Part shown: positions 25,951 to 37,723 of the stretch, in pieces | Layout: each line of letters begins with the position of its first letter | Numbering within the stretch: the first letter of the stretch is position 1 | Origin: Basidiobolus meristosporus CBS 931.73 | Taxonomy: Eukaryota > Basidiobolomycota > Basidiobolomycetes > Basidiobolales > Basidiobolaceae | Reading direction: 5' to 3' | Length of the DNA stretch: 64,000 bases | Assembly (NCBI GenBank): GCA_002104905.1 | Contig: MCFE01000316.1 | Coordinates: forward strand, 33,242-97,241 | The notes under the pieces: generated by a model | What the model saw: the letters and a program-made list of their open reading frames with translations, nothing else | Database searches by the model: none | Told to the model about the DNA's origin: nothing | Translations under genes and position numbers: made by a program

Positions 25951-26252
25951 ATCTCGGCAACACGATATCAAAATCTACACAAGAGAGAACTCCCAAATGC
26001 ATAGGTCTCTGCCATCAACCACGGTCGTGGAGTGCCATCATGCCCCCAATCTCAGATAGCTTGAATATCAAAAAAAATCCGATATTTATCTCCCATAATT
26101 TCCAATAATATATTTCTTTATTTCGCATCAGGCTTATGCCACCTTCCATAGGCGCCAAGTCATTGACTCAATGTAATGTTGGGCGGTTGAGTCAGTAAAG
26201 CTTTACAAGATATAAACACCATTTACAGCGCGCTTCTTCGCAGCAGAAGATA
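25951..26252. other. Short intergenic region, QTRT2 promoter and pyruvate kinase 1 end
   Basis: Both flanking genes are on minus, so this holds the QTRT2 promoter and the 3' flank of pyruvate kinase copy 1. Nothing else is visible. Confidence 0.5.
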
Positions 26253-27767
26253 CTAAGCTTGAATCACTCGCATATTGTTGGTGTTCCCTATACCCTCCTT
26301 GAAGCCCTGGATGACTATTACGGATTGTCCTTTTTGGACGAGGCCGAGCTTTAAACCCTGTTCGATGGCGAAGTCCACCCTGTTATCAACGTCCGATTGC
26401 CACTCTCTAGGGTCGGACTCCTTGACCTGGGGCTTGTCGTAGACAAATGGATAGCAACCAGAATGTAGATGTATTTGGCGCGCCACAGTTGGGCTTCGGG
26501 TGACAGTAATGATTGGACAAACCGGGCGATATTTGGAAATCAACCGAGCGGTGTTGCCGGTCTGTGTCAGCACAATGATGGCACCAGCGTCGGCTTCTAG
26601 CGAGGCATTGACAGCGGATGATGCAACTGTCTCGGTAGTATCAGTTGGTCGTGCAGTCAATGCACGGAGCTCATTGAAGAGTGGTGGATAGCAAATAACC
26701 GATTCAGCTAGCTGGCATGCCTGGGCCATGGTAGTGACCGCCTCGATGGGATAATCGCCCTTGGCAGTCTCACCAGACAACATCACGCAGTCAGCACCAT
26801 CCAGAACGGCATTAGCAACATCACTCACTTCGGCACGCGTGGGCCTTGGGTTATAGGTCATCGACTCGAGCATCTGAGTAGCACATACCACTGGCTTCCC
26901 AGCAAGATTGCACTGCGCAATGATTGATTTTTGAGCGATGAACACTCGCTCACACGGAATTTCAATACCCAAATCACCACGAGCGACCATCACACCATCG
27001 GTTACTTTCAAAATCTCAGCGAAATTATAAACCCCTTGGTAGTTCTCAATCTTCACGATGATCTTGATGTGCTTCCCTTTCTCCCCTAGCACGGCCCTGA
27101 TGTCTTGAACATCCTTGGCGGAACGAATGAAGGAGGCAAATATCATGTCGACGCCTTGCTCAACACCAAACTGTAGATCGGCTTTGTCCTTCTCGGAGAG
27201 TGCAGGTAGATCCACGTCGGTTTTCGGTAAATTAACGCCCTTTCGGCTACATATTTTCCCGTTGTTTAATGCTCTGACTTTGACATCATCGCTGCCAACT
27301 TCAAGCACTTCGAACGAAAGAATACCATCGTCAACATATATAATCTTGCCTTTTTCGATCACTTTCGGTAGGTTCTTATAATCCACGTACATCCTTTCCC
27401 CGTTACACTTCTCCTTGAATTTATCGTCGGTAGTGATAAGCATTTCATGACCAGCGTTGATCGGAGTCTCGACATCGTTCTCACATAGCCCAGTTCGGAT
27501 TTCAGGCCCTTTTGTATCCAGAGCGATGCCGACTGGACTGCTTCCTTTGCTTGCACGAGCATTGGCAATAACTGACCCGTGATACTCATAGGAACCATGG
27601 GAGAAATTCATACGTACGATATTCATGCCAGCTTCCCGAAGCTTGTTCATCATCTCGACGCTGTTGGTTTTCGGGCCAATCGTACAGATTATCGATGTCT
27701 TTCTTTTGGCTTTTGGCTGGACATCGATGTTTAGTCTGGATATCCAAGAAAGACGACTGCTCTCCAT
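26253..27767 (-). CDS. Pyruvate kinase, copy 1
   Basis: Converts phosphoenolpyruvate and ADP to pyruvate and ATP, the last step of glycolysis, in the cytosol. One uninterrupted frame of 504 codons starts at [16 protein letters not shown]. Present are [16 protein letters not shown], the substrate-binding [24 protein letters not shown], the catalytic lysine region [12 protein letters not shown], the metal site [24 protein letters not shown], and the C-terminal regulatory domain with [15 protein letters not shown] and [10 protein letters not shown]. It has no intron, although most neighbours carry several. Copy 2 at 45230-46753 is also intronless. The length matches fungal pyruvate kinases. Confidence 0.97.
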   Translation of the reverse strand: MESSRLSWISRLNIDVQPKAKRKTSIICTIGPKTNSVEMMNKLREAGMNIVRMNFSHGSYEYHGSVIANARASKGSSPVGIALDTKGPEIRTGLCENDVETPINAGHEMLITTDDKFKEKCNGERMYVDYKNLPKVIEKGKIIYVDDGILSFEVLEVGSDDVKVRALNNGKICSRKGVNLPKTDVDLPALSEKDKADLQFGVEQGVDMIFASFIRSAKDVQDIRAVLGEKGKHIKIIVKIENYQGVYNFAEILKVTDGVMVARGDLGIEIPCERVFIAQKSIIAQCNLAGKPVVCATQMLESMTYNPRPTRAEVSDVANAVLDGADCVMLSGETAKGDYPIEAVTTMAQACQLAESVICYPPLFNELRALTARPTDTTETVASSAVNASLEADAGAIIVLTQTGNTARLISKYRPVCPIITVTRSPTVARQIHLHSGCYPFVYDKPQVKESDPREWQSDVDNRVDFAIEQGLKLGLVQKGQSVIVIQGFKEGIGNTNNMRVIQA

Positions 27768-27856
27768 TTGTCTGAAAATGTGCGTAAAAGGCTTTGGTAA
27801 AGAGGGTTCAAGAGGTAGAAAGGTGACGTTTGGATGATGAACCGGCCAACAAGGGT

Positions 27857-28162
27857 TTATTTTATATCTTGAGCGGGTTTAGCGGGCTCAGCTTCATAAG
27901 GTCCCATGAAAGAGGCTACTTCGAGCCGTCCAATCGCCATCACCAAAGCTTGATCTTTGACTATCATATTGCTTCCTACCTACAGGTCACGCTTCAAGCA
28001 TTATGATTGTAGACAATCGGAACTCACATCAAGTACATCTGTCAAGGGATGGGGTATCCAATCACCAGCACTGACGTTATTGAAATTCTGAACCGTCACT
28101 TTATCCATGATTACGGATCCTTCGTAGTGGGCGAATTCGCGATTTGAACCACTCATAACCAT
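27857..28162 (-). CDS. Small two-exon protein of unknown function
   Basis: Exon 1 (28162-28028, 45 codons) reads [16 protein letters not shown] and [26 protein letters not shown] donor and a CCTGTAG acceptor bound a 48-nt intron (28027-27980). Exon 2 (27979-27857) continues in phase 0 as [20 protein letters not shown] and VASFMGPYE to a TAA. The clean splice sites, phase match and protein-like composition support a real gene of about 85 residues. An internal ATG at 28156 could also be the start. There is no signal peptide or membrane helix, and I do not recognise the family. It lies about 90 bp upstream of pyruvate kinase copy 1, on the same strand. Confidence 0.55.
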
Positions 28163-29725
28163 ACGTAATCATAGAGTCAACCAATATCCCCGGGGTTCGT
28201 TTACCGAGCCTCCGCAAATGACCCAATGGATAGGATGGATGATCAACCTGGTAAAAACATTGCTCTCCATAGGTGCGAGAGAAAACCGAAACATCGCCTT
28301 CAGCTGGTTAATAACCGATGACTCCTCGGTGCATCGATTAATCTATTGGCGGCGGTCAATCATCACCGATTGATCAGCGGGGCTGATCACTTGACAATGC
28401 AGCGAATCACGGGAGAGTGTTCCGGTGGTAACCTAACTATAGGGAGCTTTCGTATTAATAGAAATGATGGGGAATAGTCCGTTGGAATAATAGGACCACT
28501 CTAACATTCTATCTAGAAGTCAATTAAGTCTTGGATTATGCTGCATACAGCGCAGTTGTTTCACTATGCAATGCTCACGAGCATCCAAATCACCTATCAG
28601 TTAAATAACAAGCAGCAGAGGCATAAATTGTACAATGCTGGGAACACCATAAACGACATTGCATATTATGTGGCTACTCGGGTTTGCAAGGCTCAAATAC
28701 TCGATTATCTCATCTACATGGAAGATGCTCATGCGCTGAAGAACCAATCATCAATTGCCTCGCGACTCACGAGAGGTGGTACGCTATCACCCACGGCTCT
28801 CGTTACATCGTTCCAGATAGAGTTGGCTGGTGCAACCGGTAGTGGCCCCAGTAGACAACAGCAACAGGGATTTTCGTCAATAATTCGTTGATGGTAGTCA
28901 TACAACGTATTTTTCGAATCCTGTGAAGCTCACAATCACCATGTGCCACATCTCTGCTTCTGACAGATACGGGGCTGAGCTGAGCTGTGTATTAGCCACT
29001 TAACGCTCTTACTAAGTTCTCACCAGTTTGCTCGTGAGGAGTGTGGCTCACTCCTCAATCCACATCACAATCCAAATACCGCTTACCGAGTTGGAATTCC
29101 AGACTCGGTGGAGGATTTTCGGGGATCGCCACTGACTCGGTGAGAAATCCAGAGCTAATTGTCAATAGGAATCGCCCACCAGTTCACCACTTGATGTAAG
29201 TATTTAGTCCCAATCCCATGGCAACTTATTTGGCACCATCCACGATATCAATCATATTCTTCGACAAATCTGTCTAGAAAACAAAGCTTGACTAGACCGG
29301 GCGGAGGAATTAATTGATATCATATGAAATAGGCCAGGATCTAGTTTCTGATAGGTAATGGCCGTTGATAGGGATTTTTAGTATCTGTGGTCACCGTTGC
29401 CTATCACTTGAAAAGCCTCCTTCGCTGATTATCCTTGCAATCTGTTTCAATGTATCACTGACCTAGACCTAGGATTACCATTTATTAAGGTGTACAATTG
29501 GAGTAAATGTGAGTATTAAGTGTATGCGTTGTATGATTGGTATTGCGTGGATTCAATGTGCCTATTTCAGAAATAGCTGGGATTGCACGGAGATGGCTAC
29601 CACCAGATACAGGTTCTGTGGAAGTCAGGAAGCAGAAGGAGGGGTGCCTGGAAGGCCGTGGGGTGTGTGCATCGGTGAGGTTCATGGCTGGAGGGCGCAT
29701 CCGACATGCTGGCTACAGTAAATGC
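28163..29725. other. Gene-free 1.5 kb
   Basis: Contains the upstream flank of the small gene and the 3' flank of the next minus-strand gene. One 117-codon plus frame (28538-28891) has no recognisable features. A perfect palindrome lies at 28371-28389 (separate entry). Confidence 0.4.
28371..28389. promoter_or_regulatory. Perfect 8-bp inverted repeat, possible factor-binding site
   Basis: TGATCAGC-GGG-GCTGATCA is an exact dyad with a 3-base spacer. It lies about 210 bases upstream of the small minus-strand gene and about 600 bases upstream of pyruvate kinase copy 1. Dyads of this kind bind dimeric regulators, but the factor is unknown. Confidence 0.3.
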
Positions 29726-30565
29726 TCAGTTCTCTGTAAAATACTCCTTCCCCTTCATTCTCATCCACTTGTTGGCCACCCCACCGAGCGAAAATGCCGG
29801 AAGGATGCGAATCATGCGGATGGCAGTGGACGGCCCGGTTTCTTTTCTTAAGAATGCAATTCGCTGAGCCGAACTTGCCTCTGGCCTGTTGTATAGATCC
29901 AGGCCGGTTAGGTGGAGTGGGGTGGAAAGAAACTGAACCCCAACAGGAGTGATGAGTTGTGCAGCTATCTCACAGTTATCTCGTGACCAGCCTACATGCC
30001 CTTGAATCCACGGGGCCAACGCCGGTGGAAGGTTGAAAGAGGCGGCGATAGTCAAACAATCACGCGCAATAAAACATCCGTAGGAAAGTGGGGGGAGCGG
30101 CCTGGGTTTGGCGCTGGATCCGAACCATTGCGCCAACAGCTTATCTCTCAGCAAACTTAGACCAATATTTGCAACGGAGGAAGTAACGAATTTCGGAAAC
30201 TGCCATGGCTTATCATAATAGTTACAAACAGTTTCGGTCCAGTTGGCAATGGCATAGGTGCCCGAGTATACCGCAAACATGATCATGAACGTTGGCTGCT
30301 TGACGAATTTATGCGGGGCAGTAAACAAATCCTTAAGCCCCGCTCGTAGGCCGTCGCTAAGACTCTGACGACCGCTGGCGTTCGAAACGACCGACTTATC
30401 GATGATTGCAACCAACGGCGCAACGAAGGCCGAGGAAACCAGAGCGGATGATAGGTCGGTCAGTAGCAATCCCCGGTAATTGTACTTGGGCTCCTCGTTT
30501 TTTTGGATTGCCGTATTGGTTGACTGCTTTACCAGCGAGCTTGTCTGAAGAAGCTTGGAATCCAT
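29726..30565 (-). CDS. Conserved-looking fungal protein, possibly mitochondrial carrier-like
   Basis: The frame is open from 30805, but the first good ATG is at 30565 (MDSKLLQTSSLVKQS), giving about 279 residues; the part before it starts only at a GTG. The protein has several moderately hydrophobic segments (LLLTDLSSALVSSAFVAPLV, FMIMFAVYSGTYAIANW, RDCLTIAASFNLPPALAPW, QLITPVGVQFLSTPLHLTG). Their spacing and the AP...DK and TP.....TP patterns recall the threefold repeat of mitochondrial carriers, but the PX(D/E)XX(K/R) signatures are not clean. The tail has basic residues (RMIRILPAF, KWMRMKGKEYF). No intron is needed. I infer an organelle membrane protein and cannot name it. Confidence 0.6.
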   Translation of the reverse strand: MDSKLLQTSSLVKQSTNTAIQKNEEPKYNYRGLLLTDLSSALVSSAFVAPLVAIIDKSVVSNASGRQSLSDGLRAGLKDLFTAPHKFVKQPTFMIMFAVYSGTYAIANWTETVCNYYDKPWQFPKFVTSSVANIGLSLLRDKLLAQWFGSSAKPRPLPPLSYGCFIARDCLTIAASFNLPPALAPWIQGHVGWSRDNCEIAAQLITPVGVQFLSTPLHLTGLDLYNRPEASSAQRIAFLRKETGPSTAIRMIRILPAFSLGGVANKWMRMKGKEYFTEN

Positions 30566-32320
30566 ACCGAAAATGCCAATGAACGAGGTAAATGATATTA
30601 GGGATTGAGTGTGCTCGATATGCTTGAATGGAGAGTTTAAATGGAAAAGTAGTAGGGAACAGATTATGACGCCGTGTTCGGTCATCTTCCTATTTATATA
30701 TTTTTCTTGAGGTTGCACTTTAGTCACCGTTATCGAATTGGGCAACACCCATATTTGGATGCGTGGTTCGTTATCATTGCGATTTGGATAAATCAATTCA
30801 GGCACATCTGTGATATGGAATGACTGACACGGAGAGAACTAGCTTTTGGCATAACTGATTGATCGATAGAGCCAAAGATTCTACACTTCCGAGATTCCTG
30901 CTAGGCCAAACCATGGTGTGTCAGCATGGCTCAGGAGTGGTGGCCCACCTGGAAATAGGCTCTGAAAAATCGGTTTTGCCATGACAACTTTATCTGTTTA
31001 TGGAACATTCCAAACACCCGGATAGTGTCTACCAATCGCTTCCTTCAGTACGACTCCACAGCAGAATCAAGAGACGCTTGCTCCTGAAGATGAGCATCAC
31101 GCCGCCAACACGGAAGCCGACAATGCCAAGCCCAAGCTGGCACATTGCCATGGTGCAGAGGCAACTCTGGAATCCCGCTCACACACGCCCCAGATCGATG
31201 GTTCCATCATTGCTTTCATTCTGCCACTGGAGATGCCTTTTCTGATTATGAAAAGGATGTGATTGGATGGATGGGGTCATAAGCCCGATTCAGATATCTG
31301 CGTCCAAGTACTTGCAAATCGTTCAACAACCATCTGCTGCTTGGTCGCCATCGGTGTTGGTGGATGTGGATCCATAGAGCGATACACCCAATGCACCACC
31401 GATAAAAAAGGGCAGGGTTTGCAGGCGCTCGACCTGTTTGATGCGAGCGCATCGCTATCGCCTAAGGGGATATGGCAAAATGTGTACCCAAAAACCAGGT
31501 TGCTGCTGCCATAAACATGGTGAGTGCGAAAATCAATCTTTCCATATTGTATATCGGTAGCTCGTTTGTGGTGTGATTTGATTATCGTATTTTGTCAATA
31601 TGGAAATTAGACAGAACCTACCATGTTACCATAAACCGGTCACGTAAAATCACGGTAACACTACCCACTCGTTTTAAGCCCACGGGCCAGACCGGACCAC
31701 ATCGACTGAGGTGGATTTGAGGACCTGCATTCGATTCCTACATATTGTTGAGTAAAATAATCAAATCTCAATGATTTTTATTTTGGAGCAACTCAATTGT
31801 CTTGCTATTTCAAATACTCAAATGGATTCCCGGACCAGATACGTAGCTTCATTCTTTTCCAATCAGCATCTCAGGTACAGCATTTTATTAAAACAAAATT
31901 TGACTTTTCCGCATTCACGAGGCTATTTACTCGGGTCCCGTATTTGGGAAGTGTTGCAAAAACTATATTTGACTAGCCAGCTATCCGCCTTTTAAACGCT
32001 TGAGTATCGCTTTTAAACTTGTCTTAAGGTTCTGTTTGTTGCCCACGCCAAGCGGATTTGCAGTCCAACACATCTAATATTATTCCATCTAATTCAACGT
32101 TCCCCACATTCCGCGAGCATCAGCACATTTACGCTTCAACTTCCGGCTTTGCGAGTTTCTAGAGTGTCAAATTCTGATACGTAAAGGCGAGTTGAAACCT
32201 ACTACACAGTTGCTTATTGAGGTACTAAATTCAGGAGCCTCAAGCTGGTCTGCTTAGTACAGCATACCCACTTCTACTTCGTATTTCCTGCCGAGACTAT
32301 TCGGGTCTATTCTCCACGAA
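30566..32320. other. Intergenic region with coding-like fragments
   Basis: Around 31040-31260 the plus strand has a frame without ATG (LAPEDEHHAANTEADNAKPK, DGSIIAFILPLEMPFL). Around 31255-31380 other frames look coding-like (SPIQISASKYLQIVQQ). I found no join giving one protein, so this may be a gene remnant. The right part (about 31550-32320) is the promoter side of the Mga2-like gene and shows nothing else. Confidence 0.3.
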
Positions 32321-35300
32321 ATGGCCTCGAACCCAGACCTTATGCACATTGAGCAAGACAGGCCAAACAACAATGCAGAGTCTTTGTCACGGAAAGCACC
32401 AACAGAGAAACCCGGCTCTCCTTTCTGCTCTGCCATTCCTTCGACCGTCGACTCACCTAAGGATACCGATAGCTTCATAATCGATTACCTTCTGCCTCAG
32501 AGTGACGACGATAATATGTTTTTAAATCCCAAACTGGAAACCCTTGATGCCGAGAGCACACTTTTCTTCACAACGTCCAACGCACCCTCCCCACCAGAAG
32601 GTACTACCCCGCTGACTTCTCCATCATTAGCCTCCCAAAACCCAAAGTCACCAGCCACCAAGGCGACATCATCACCCCCTTCACCGCTGAAGAGTGCCGC
32701 ACATACTTCCATGAAGAGGAAAAATAGCAAAATGCAAAACTCTCCAATGAAGACCGTGTCTTTTCGCGATGTCGTCTCGAAGTCACCGGCTGAAAGCAAA
32801 GAGAGCAAAGCGACGAATGACAACACCAAAGCATCCAAAGATTCCACCGAGGCCATAGCAGTTTGCCCTAGTGATACATATTCCCTATATTCACAATTGT
32901 TTGGATCATTAAATGTGAGTATCTTGGCAGACTTCCAGTGGTTAAGAGAATGATTGATTGATGTTGAACATTGTTCGCAGAATACTCCAGCGCTCGCCCA
33001 AAAATGTTTGAACTTTTCTGATTACTTGAACCGTAGAATGTAAACTGTCTCTTTTTTGTGCATCCCACCACGCAATCGATCTTCTAACCAGATACTACCA
33101 CCAGCAGTCCGGGCTCAAACCCGCTCGAGAAGTACGAGGAGCATTCAGTCGATGGGGATATGCATGGGAAAGGGTGAGACTCTATTCTCATCAGATATCA
33201 TGATGTCGATCAATTTAGTTAAACGCTGCTTCCAGCCTACAGATTCGTGTCCTAGGGGTCCCTCAGACAGGCGCGAAGTCACGTGTAGAGACCCAAATCA
33301 AGCTCTGCCTGCAACTGGTTACGGACAAGGGGGAGAAGGTGCCACTTTGGTCGCATTTGAGGTTGCCTGAATACATGGTGGCTAAAGAAAAGCTCAAGAG
33401 AAAAAATTCTAGAGGTCAGTATTGAGCCACAACGTAGCCACGGGGGAATTTTATTCACCAACATACATTTAGATCAAACTCTACCTATTGTTGATCGGGG
33501 AATCCTCAATTTGGAGGCTACTGTCATCTGTGCCAGCGAGGCACCCAAAAAAGTTCTAACATGCTTAGGGTGTGTTCAAAGAGAGGTGATATCTTCAATT
33601 CAACCGACTTGCGTCGGCGAGTGTTCTGATACCTTGATTTAACAGCGTAAAAGAGCTCAGCGTAAGAAGGAGAATAGGCTGAAGAATCAGCAAAATAATG
33701 CTAACAAGCAGCTCGCGGGCGAAGCTACCCAACCGGGGGACACAGCTGTAGAGGCAAGCAAGCCAGCAGCGATGGACCTAGATGATGAAAAGGTATTGCG
33801 GGTTTACTCAAGAGTGTGACTGCTCGATTTTCCTAAACCCGATTCTGCTTATCGTAGTCCCTTCAACTGGAGCAGCGAAAGATACTCCTCTTCAACTGTA
33901 ACGAGTTGGTGGATTTCAGTAGTGGCGATACCATCCTGCCTACTAGAATCACTTGCTATTGTAGACATCATAATGAGAAAGTCGGCTTCTGGTAACGTAT
34001 CCCAGATTTCTGCCTTGTATTCCGATTGTGTAGCTTACATTTTGCCAAAGTATTTGCTTCGTGATGAAGGATTATAATAACCAGGTCATCGCCACTGGAA
34101 TGTCCCCTCCTATTATGATCACAGACGACCACAAATCTTCCAAATTCAAGAGCAATCGCAAGCTCCGTAAAGCCGAATATGATCGGGCTCTTAAAGCTGC
34201 CAGCACTGACTCTTCCCACAGTACGCCTTCTGCCATCCCAAGCCCGGCCCCCACGCCGATAGTGATGTCACCCTCTCTAATTACTTCATTATCGGCACCT
34301 CAGCAAATCTCGCCACCTATATCACCGACGAATTTGGTGTCTCTTGGGTCTAGTAGCTCGCATCACTTGAATTTGTCATCCGTCCAATCCAGGTTGAATC
34401 TGCCGCGATTGACGGCGCAAGAGATACAAAATCAATTCCTCAAAAGCATCACCACGTTTGGTCAAGAGTCTGCTAGTGAAAATGATGCTGCCAAACTTGA
34501 GGAGGCTCTGTCGATGCAGAGTGCAGCCGCCGAATCGGTAGAGGCACAGCTTCTAAATATTCGCGGACGGCCAAGACTTAACCGAGTCGTGCCTGCCGAA
34601 GGTCCCATGTATGGTGGTGTAGAGGTTACAGTACTTGGAAGCGATTTTTACGGTACATCCGGCACTTTTCCCTGATATATGCGATTCTGCTAACGTGCTG
34701 ATGCTTTGATAGAGGGGCTTACCTGCTTGTTTGGCTCCACTCCCGCCAACGGTACACATTATTGGTCGCCCAACAGCCTTGTTTGCATCCTCCCTCCTTC
34801 GCCTTCACCAGGCCCGGCCGTGGTATCCTTTAAAGAGCACCAGTTTGATAGCACTTGCGAAGATGGTGTCGTTTTATTTACCTACATTGATGGTATTTGA
34901 CCGCGTATAATTCTCAAAGGGGTCACATACTGACATTCTACTCTAGAAACCGACCGCGCATTGATGGAGCTTGCGTTACAAGTGATAGGGTTGAAGACCA
35001 CAGGAAAGCTCGAGGATGCTAGACAGGTTGGAAGACACCTATCTAGGTCCATTCTCATTCCCTACTAAAGGCTTTTTACTATAGGTTGCTATGAGAATAA
35101 TCGCTGGTGATTCAAATGGAGGCGAGAAGGATTCGAATTCCTCTGGTGGCAAAACGCACTTTTCGGGCAATCACAATTTGCGTGAGCTTGAGAGTTTGAT
35201 TATTAACTGCTTCCTAGAGCTCGATTCGTGGCCTATGGAAGATCAACCATGCTGGTCTCTAAAGGTTGGTCGTGTCTGATAGTTGCTTGCGGAGTGACGC

Positions 35301-36415
35301 TTCTTACCTAGCGTGATTTAGAATGAGACTCAGCACACCATGCTGCATCTTGCTGCACTCGGCGGTCTTGAAAAGCTGGCTTCATTCCTCATCAAAAGAG
35401 GTATAGATGTTAATTGTCAGGATTCCAATGGGTTTACGGGTATGTGTTTCTTAGTATCAGAGATTCATGGTGAAGCTGCTAACCCGCAAGCTGGCTCCAC
35501 AGCCCTTCACTTTGCTGCGTGGACTGGAAAACTAAATATCGTAGAATCCTTGGTCAAAGGTGAGATTCGTACTACAAGTATCCACTTTCCAGTTGCATAT
35601 ATTAAAATGACTGCCTTTTCAGCCCATGCCGCCATCACCACCAAAACGAAGCATCAACAGACGGCAATCGACTTGGCTCGGGAGCAATCGCAGGCTGAAG
35701 TTGTTGCTCTTCTTGATGAACACGAGCTGCAATTGCGCTCACGCAACACCTCGGGAATGCAAGAATTGAGCTGCTCCAGTAAGACGAGAGCAATCTACGC
35801 ATATAACCCTGAGACACTAGGTATGAACATATCATCGAAAGCATACACTCACTTCTGTTGTGGAGTCGCTCACATATATCCATTCCTGCTGTATCTTCTA
35901 GCATGCCTTTCCCGAGCGGTTCTGTATTACTGTCTGGCATTTAGAATTACACTACGGGTCATACATCTGTATGGGCACTCTATCGCGGGGGCAACTCTCC
36001 CCGCTGCAGTTCATTAAGCCTTTCTCTACCTGATAGTTCGATATCATTTGGATGTAGGAATAGTTTTCTTCCAAAGCCAAGGAGCACCATGGATCCAACT
36101 ATTGCCTGGGTTGTTTTAGTCACTATAGCATTCTTGTTTAATTATTTTTCATGACTGGCTAGTTTTCTTCATTGTTCCATAATTCCTCAAATCAGCAAGG
36201 TCGTCTGATTTTGAGATTTACCGGTTGGATTTTGATTGTCTTTCTCAATGTGAGTTGTTCGTGCCCTGTAGCATTATCCTTCAGAAATTTAGTCAGCAGT
36301 TATTTCAACACATCAACAGAACCAGCAGGGGCAGCACTATGTAGTTGTTGTACCATCGCTTGATTCGACCTCGCTTTTCAATTTATTTCATAGTTTTCTG
36401 TGCTGCTTCTACTAA
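32321..36415 (+). CDS. MGA2: Mga2/Spt23-like membrane-anchored transcription regulator (IPT/TIG plus ankyrin)
   Basis: Mga2/Spt23 proteins sit in the ER membrane and are released to activate the fatty-acid desaturase gene. The ATG at 32321 opens a Ser/Pro-rich acidic N-terminal exon. Next comes the family's conserved block (KSRVETQIKLCLQLVTDKGE, VPLWSHLRLPEYMVAKEKLK, LNLEATVICASEAPKKV, ITCYCRHHNEKVGF, then VMKDYNNQVIATGMSPPIMI, TDDHKSSK). The IPT/TIG domain follows (RVVPAEGPMYGGVEVTVLGS, FGSTPANGTHYW), then two ankyrin repeats (TMLHLAALGGLEKLASFL, GSTALHFAAWTGKLNIVESL). A tail-anchor-like helix is readable near 36090-36154 (DPTIAWVVLVTIAFLF), and a second hydrophobic exon near 36190-36250 splices in phase to a terminal exon ending at 36415. 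The last two or three exon joins are uncertain, so the end could be 36154. At least nine short introns are present. Confidence 0.85.
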
Positions 36416-37723
36416 GGCTTTGTAAAAATGTACAATTCAATGATGTTCCTAGAGATCTTCATATTAAACCACTATCGAACACCAAAATCACTCACCACTC
36501 GTCAAACCATTTTCCTGGAAACTGTCCGACATGTGCACCACCATAGTTGATGCAATGTACGATTTGGTTGTGACAGCTATGCAATCTACTTGACTCGCCG
36601 GAAATCGGCCAGTCCCTCAAAAATGCATATTCCACTTCCGAATCTATCCAAAATCCGGAAAACCAACACCAATCTCGGACGTTAACGGAGGGGTTGAGTT
36701 AAAGTGAATCAGCCATTTCCCCTAAGTCATTGCGGTAGCGTAGTGTACATTCTTACCGAATTCATTGTTTAAAGGTGAAACTTGGTGCTCCTTACGCTGT
36801 TTTTGATTTGGTAATGGATCGGTCAAGCACTACGCTCGTCAAAGGTCCGGAACTTGACCACGTCGCGTGAGTTACCCATCCCCATCTCACCAACGAGGCC
36901 CCCAACCCCGCGCCAATCTTACCAACACGGATTACCTGCCCCGGTAATTTATTTGCGAAGCGCTCGTCAACCATTACCCACAATTCGCAATCTACCCAGA
37001 CTTTCTGGATTGCCAAATCTGTGCAAACGAAGGGGTTCCTGCCGACCCGTTCGCTCCATAACCGGTTCGTCGCAGCGCACACTCCCGGCACCTGGATCCT
37101 AACCAGCCTCTGTGGGCTTGGTTGAACATGGTGTGGAGAGCGAGTGAGTTCTCCGCATGCGTGGCCAGCCGTTCGGATTGACATGGGCATTGGTGATGTG
37201 ACAATTAACGCGGATAAAGAAAATCAATGCGCTAAATACAGATGAGTAACTTCCACATTACTACAATCTAGATCCATCCAAAGAATATGCCATGAATTTC
37301 CGACCGAACGCCGAATTCGAACCTATGGAGACCCACGCAAAAATGGCGAATTCTTTCATCATTTGATGGGAATGTGGCCATATCCCTGAAGTCGACTCGA
37401 GTGTAGAGGATTTCTAGCCAGATTCTGCGTGGAGAATTCGTTTGTTCTTTCTTTCTCGGTTATCGAGCTCCACTCTGTAGTGACTCTGTAACGTCCATAC
37501 CCTCCTGTATTTGAAAGCGAAGGTTTCACCTGGACTTCCATATCGTGAACTTCTTCTTGGTTGTTTCGTATCAGTCATTTGCGACACCCCCTTCTCGCAA
37601 TTGTAGATTTCATACACTCGTCGGAGCCTACATATATCTCGCTTTCCTGAAAATATCACCCCCTCGCTTCTCGGAATAGTCGAAGTCTGATTACTCTTTA
37701 CCCTACACCATCCTTTCGTCCTC
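36416..37723. other. Gene-free 1.3 kb
   Basis: The 3' flank of the Mga2-like gene and the promoter of the CreC-like gene. Short frames on both strands (for example minus 36792-37190) overlap one another and show no recognisable content. Confidence 0.45.
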
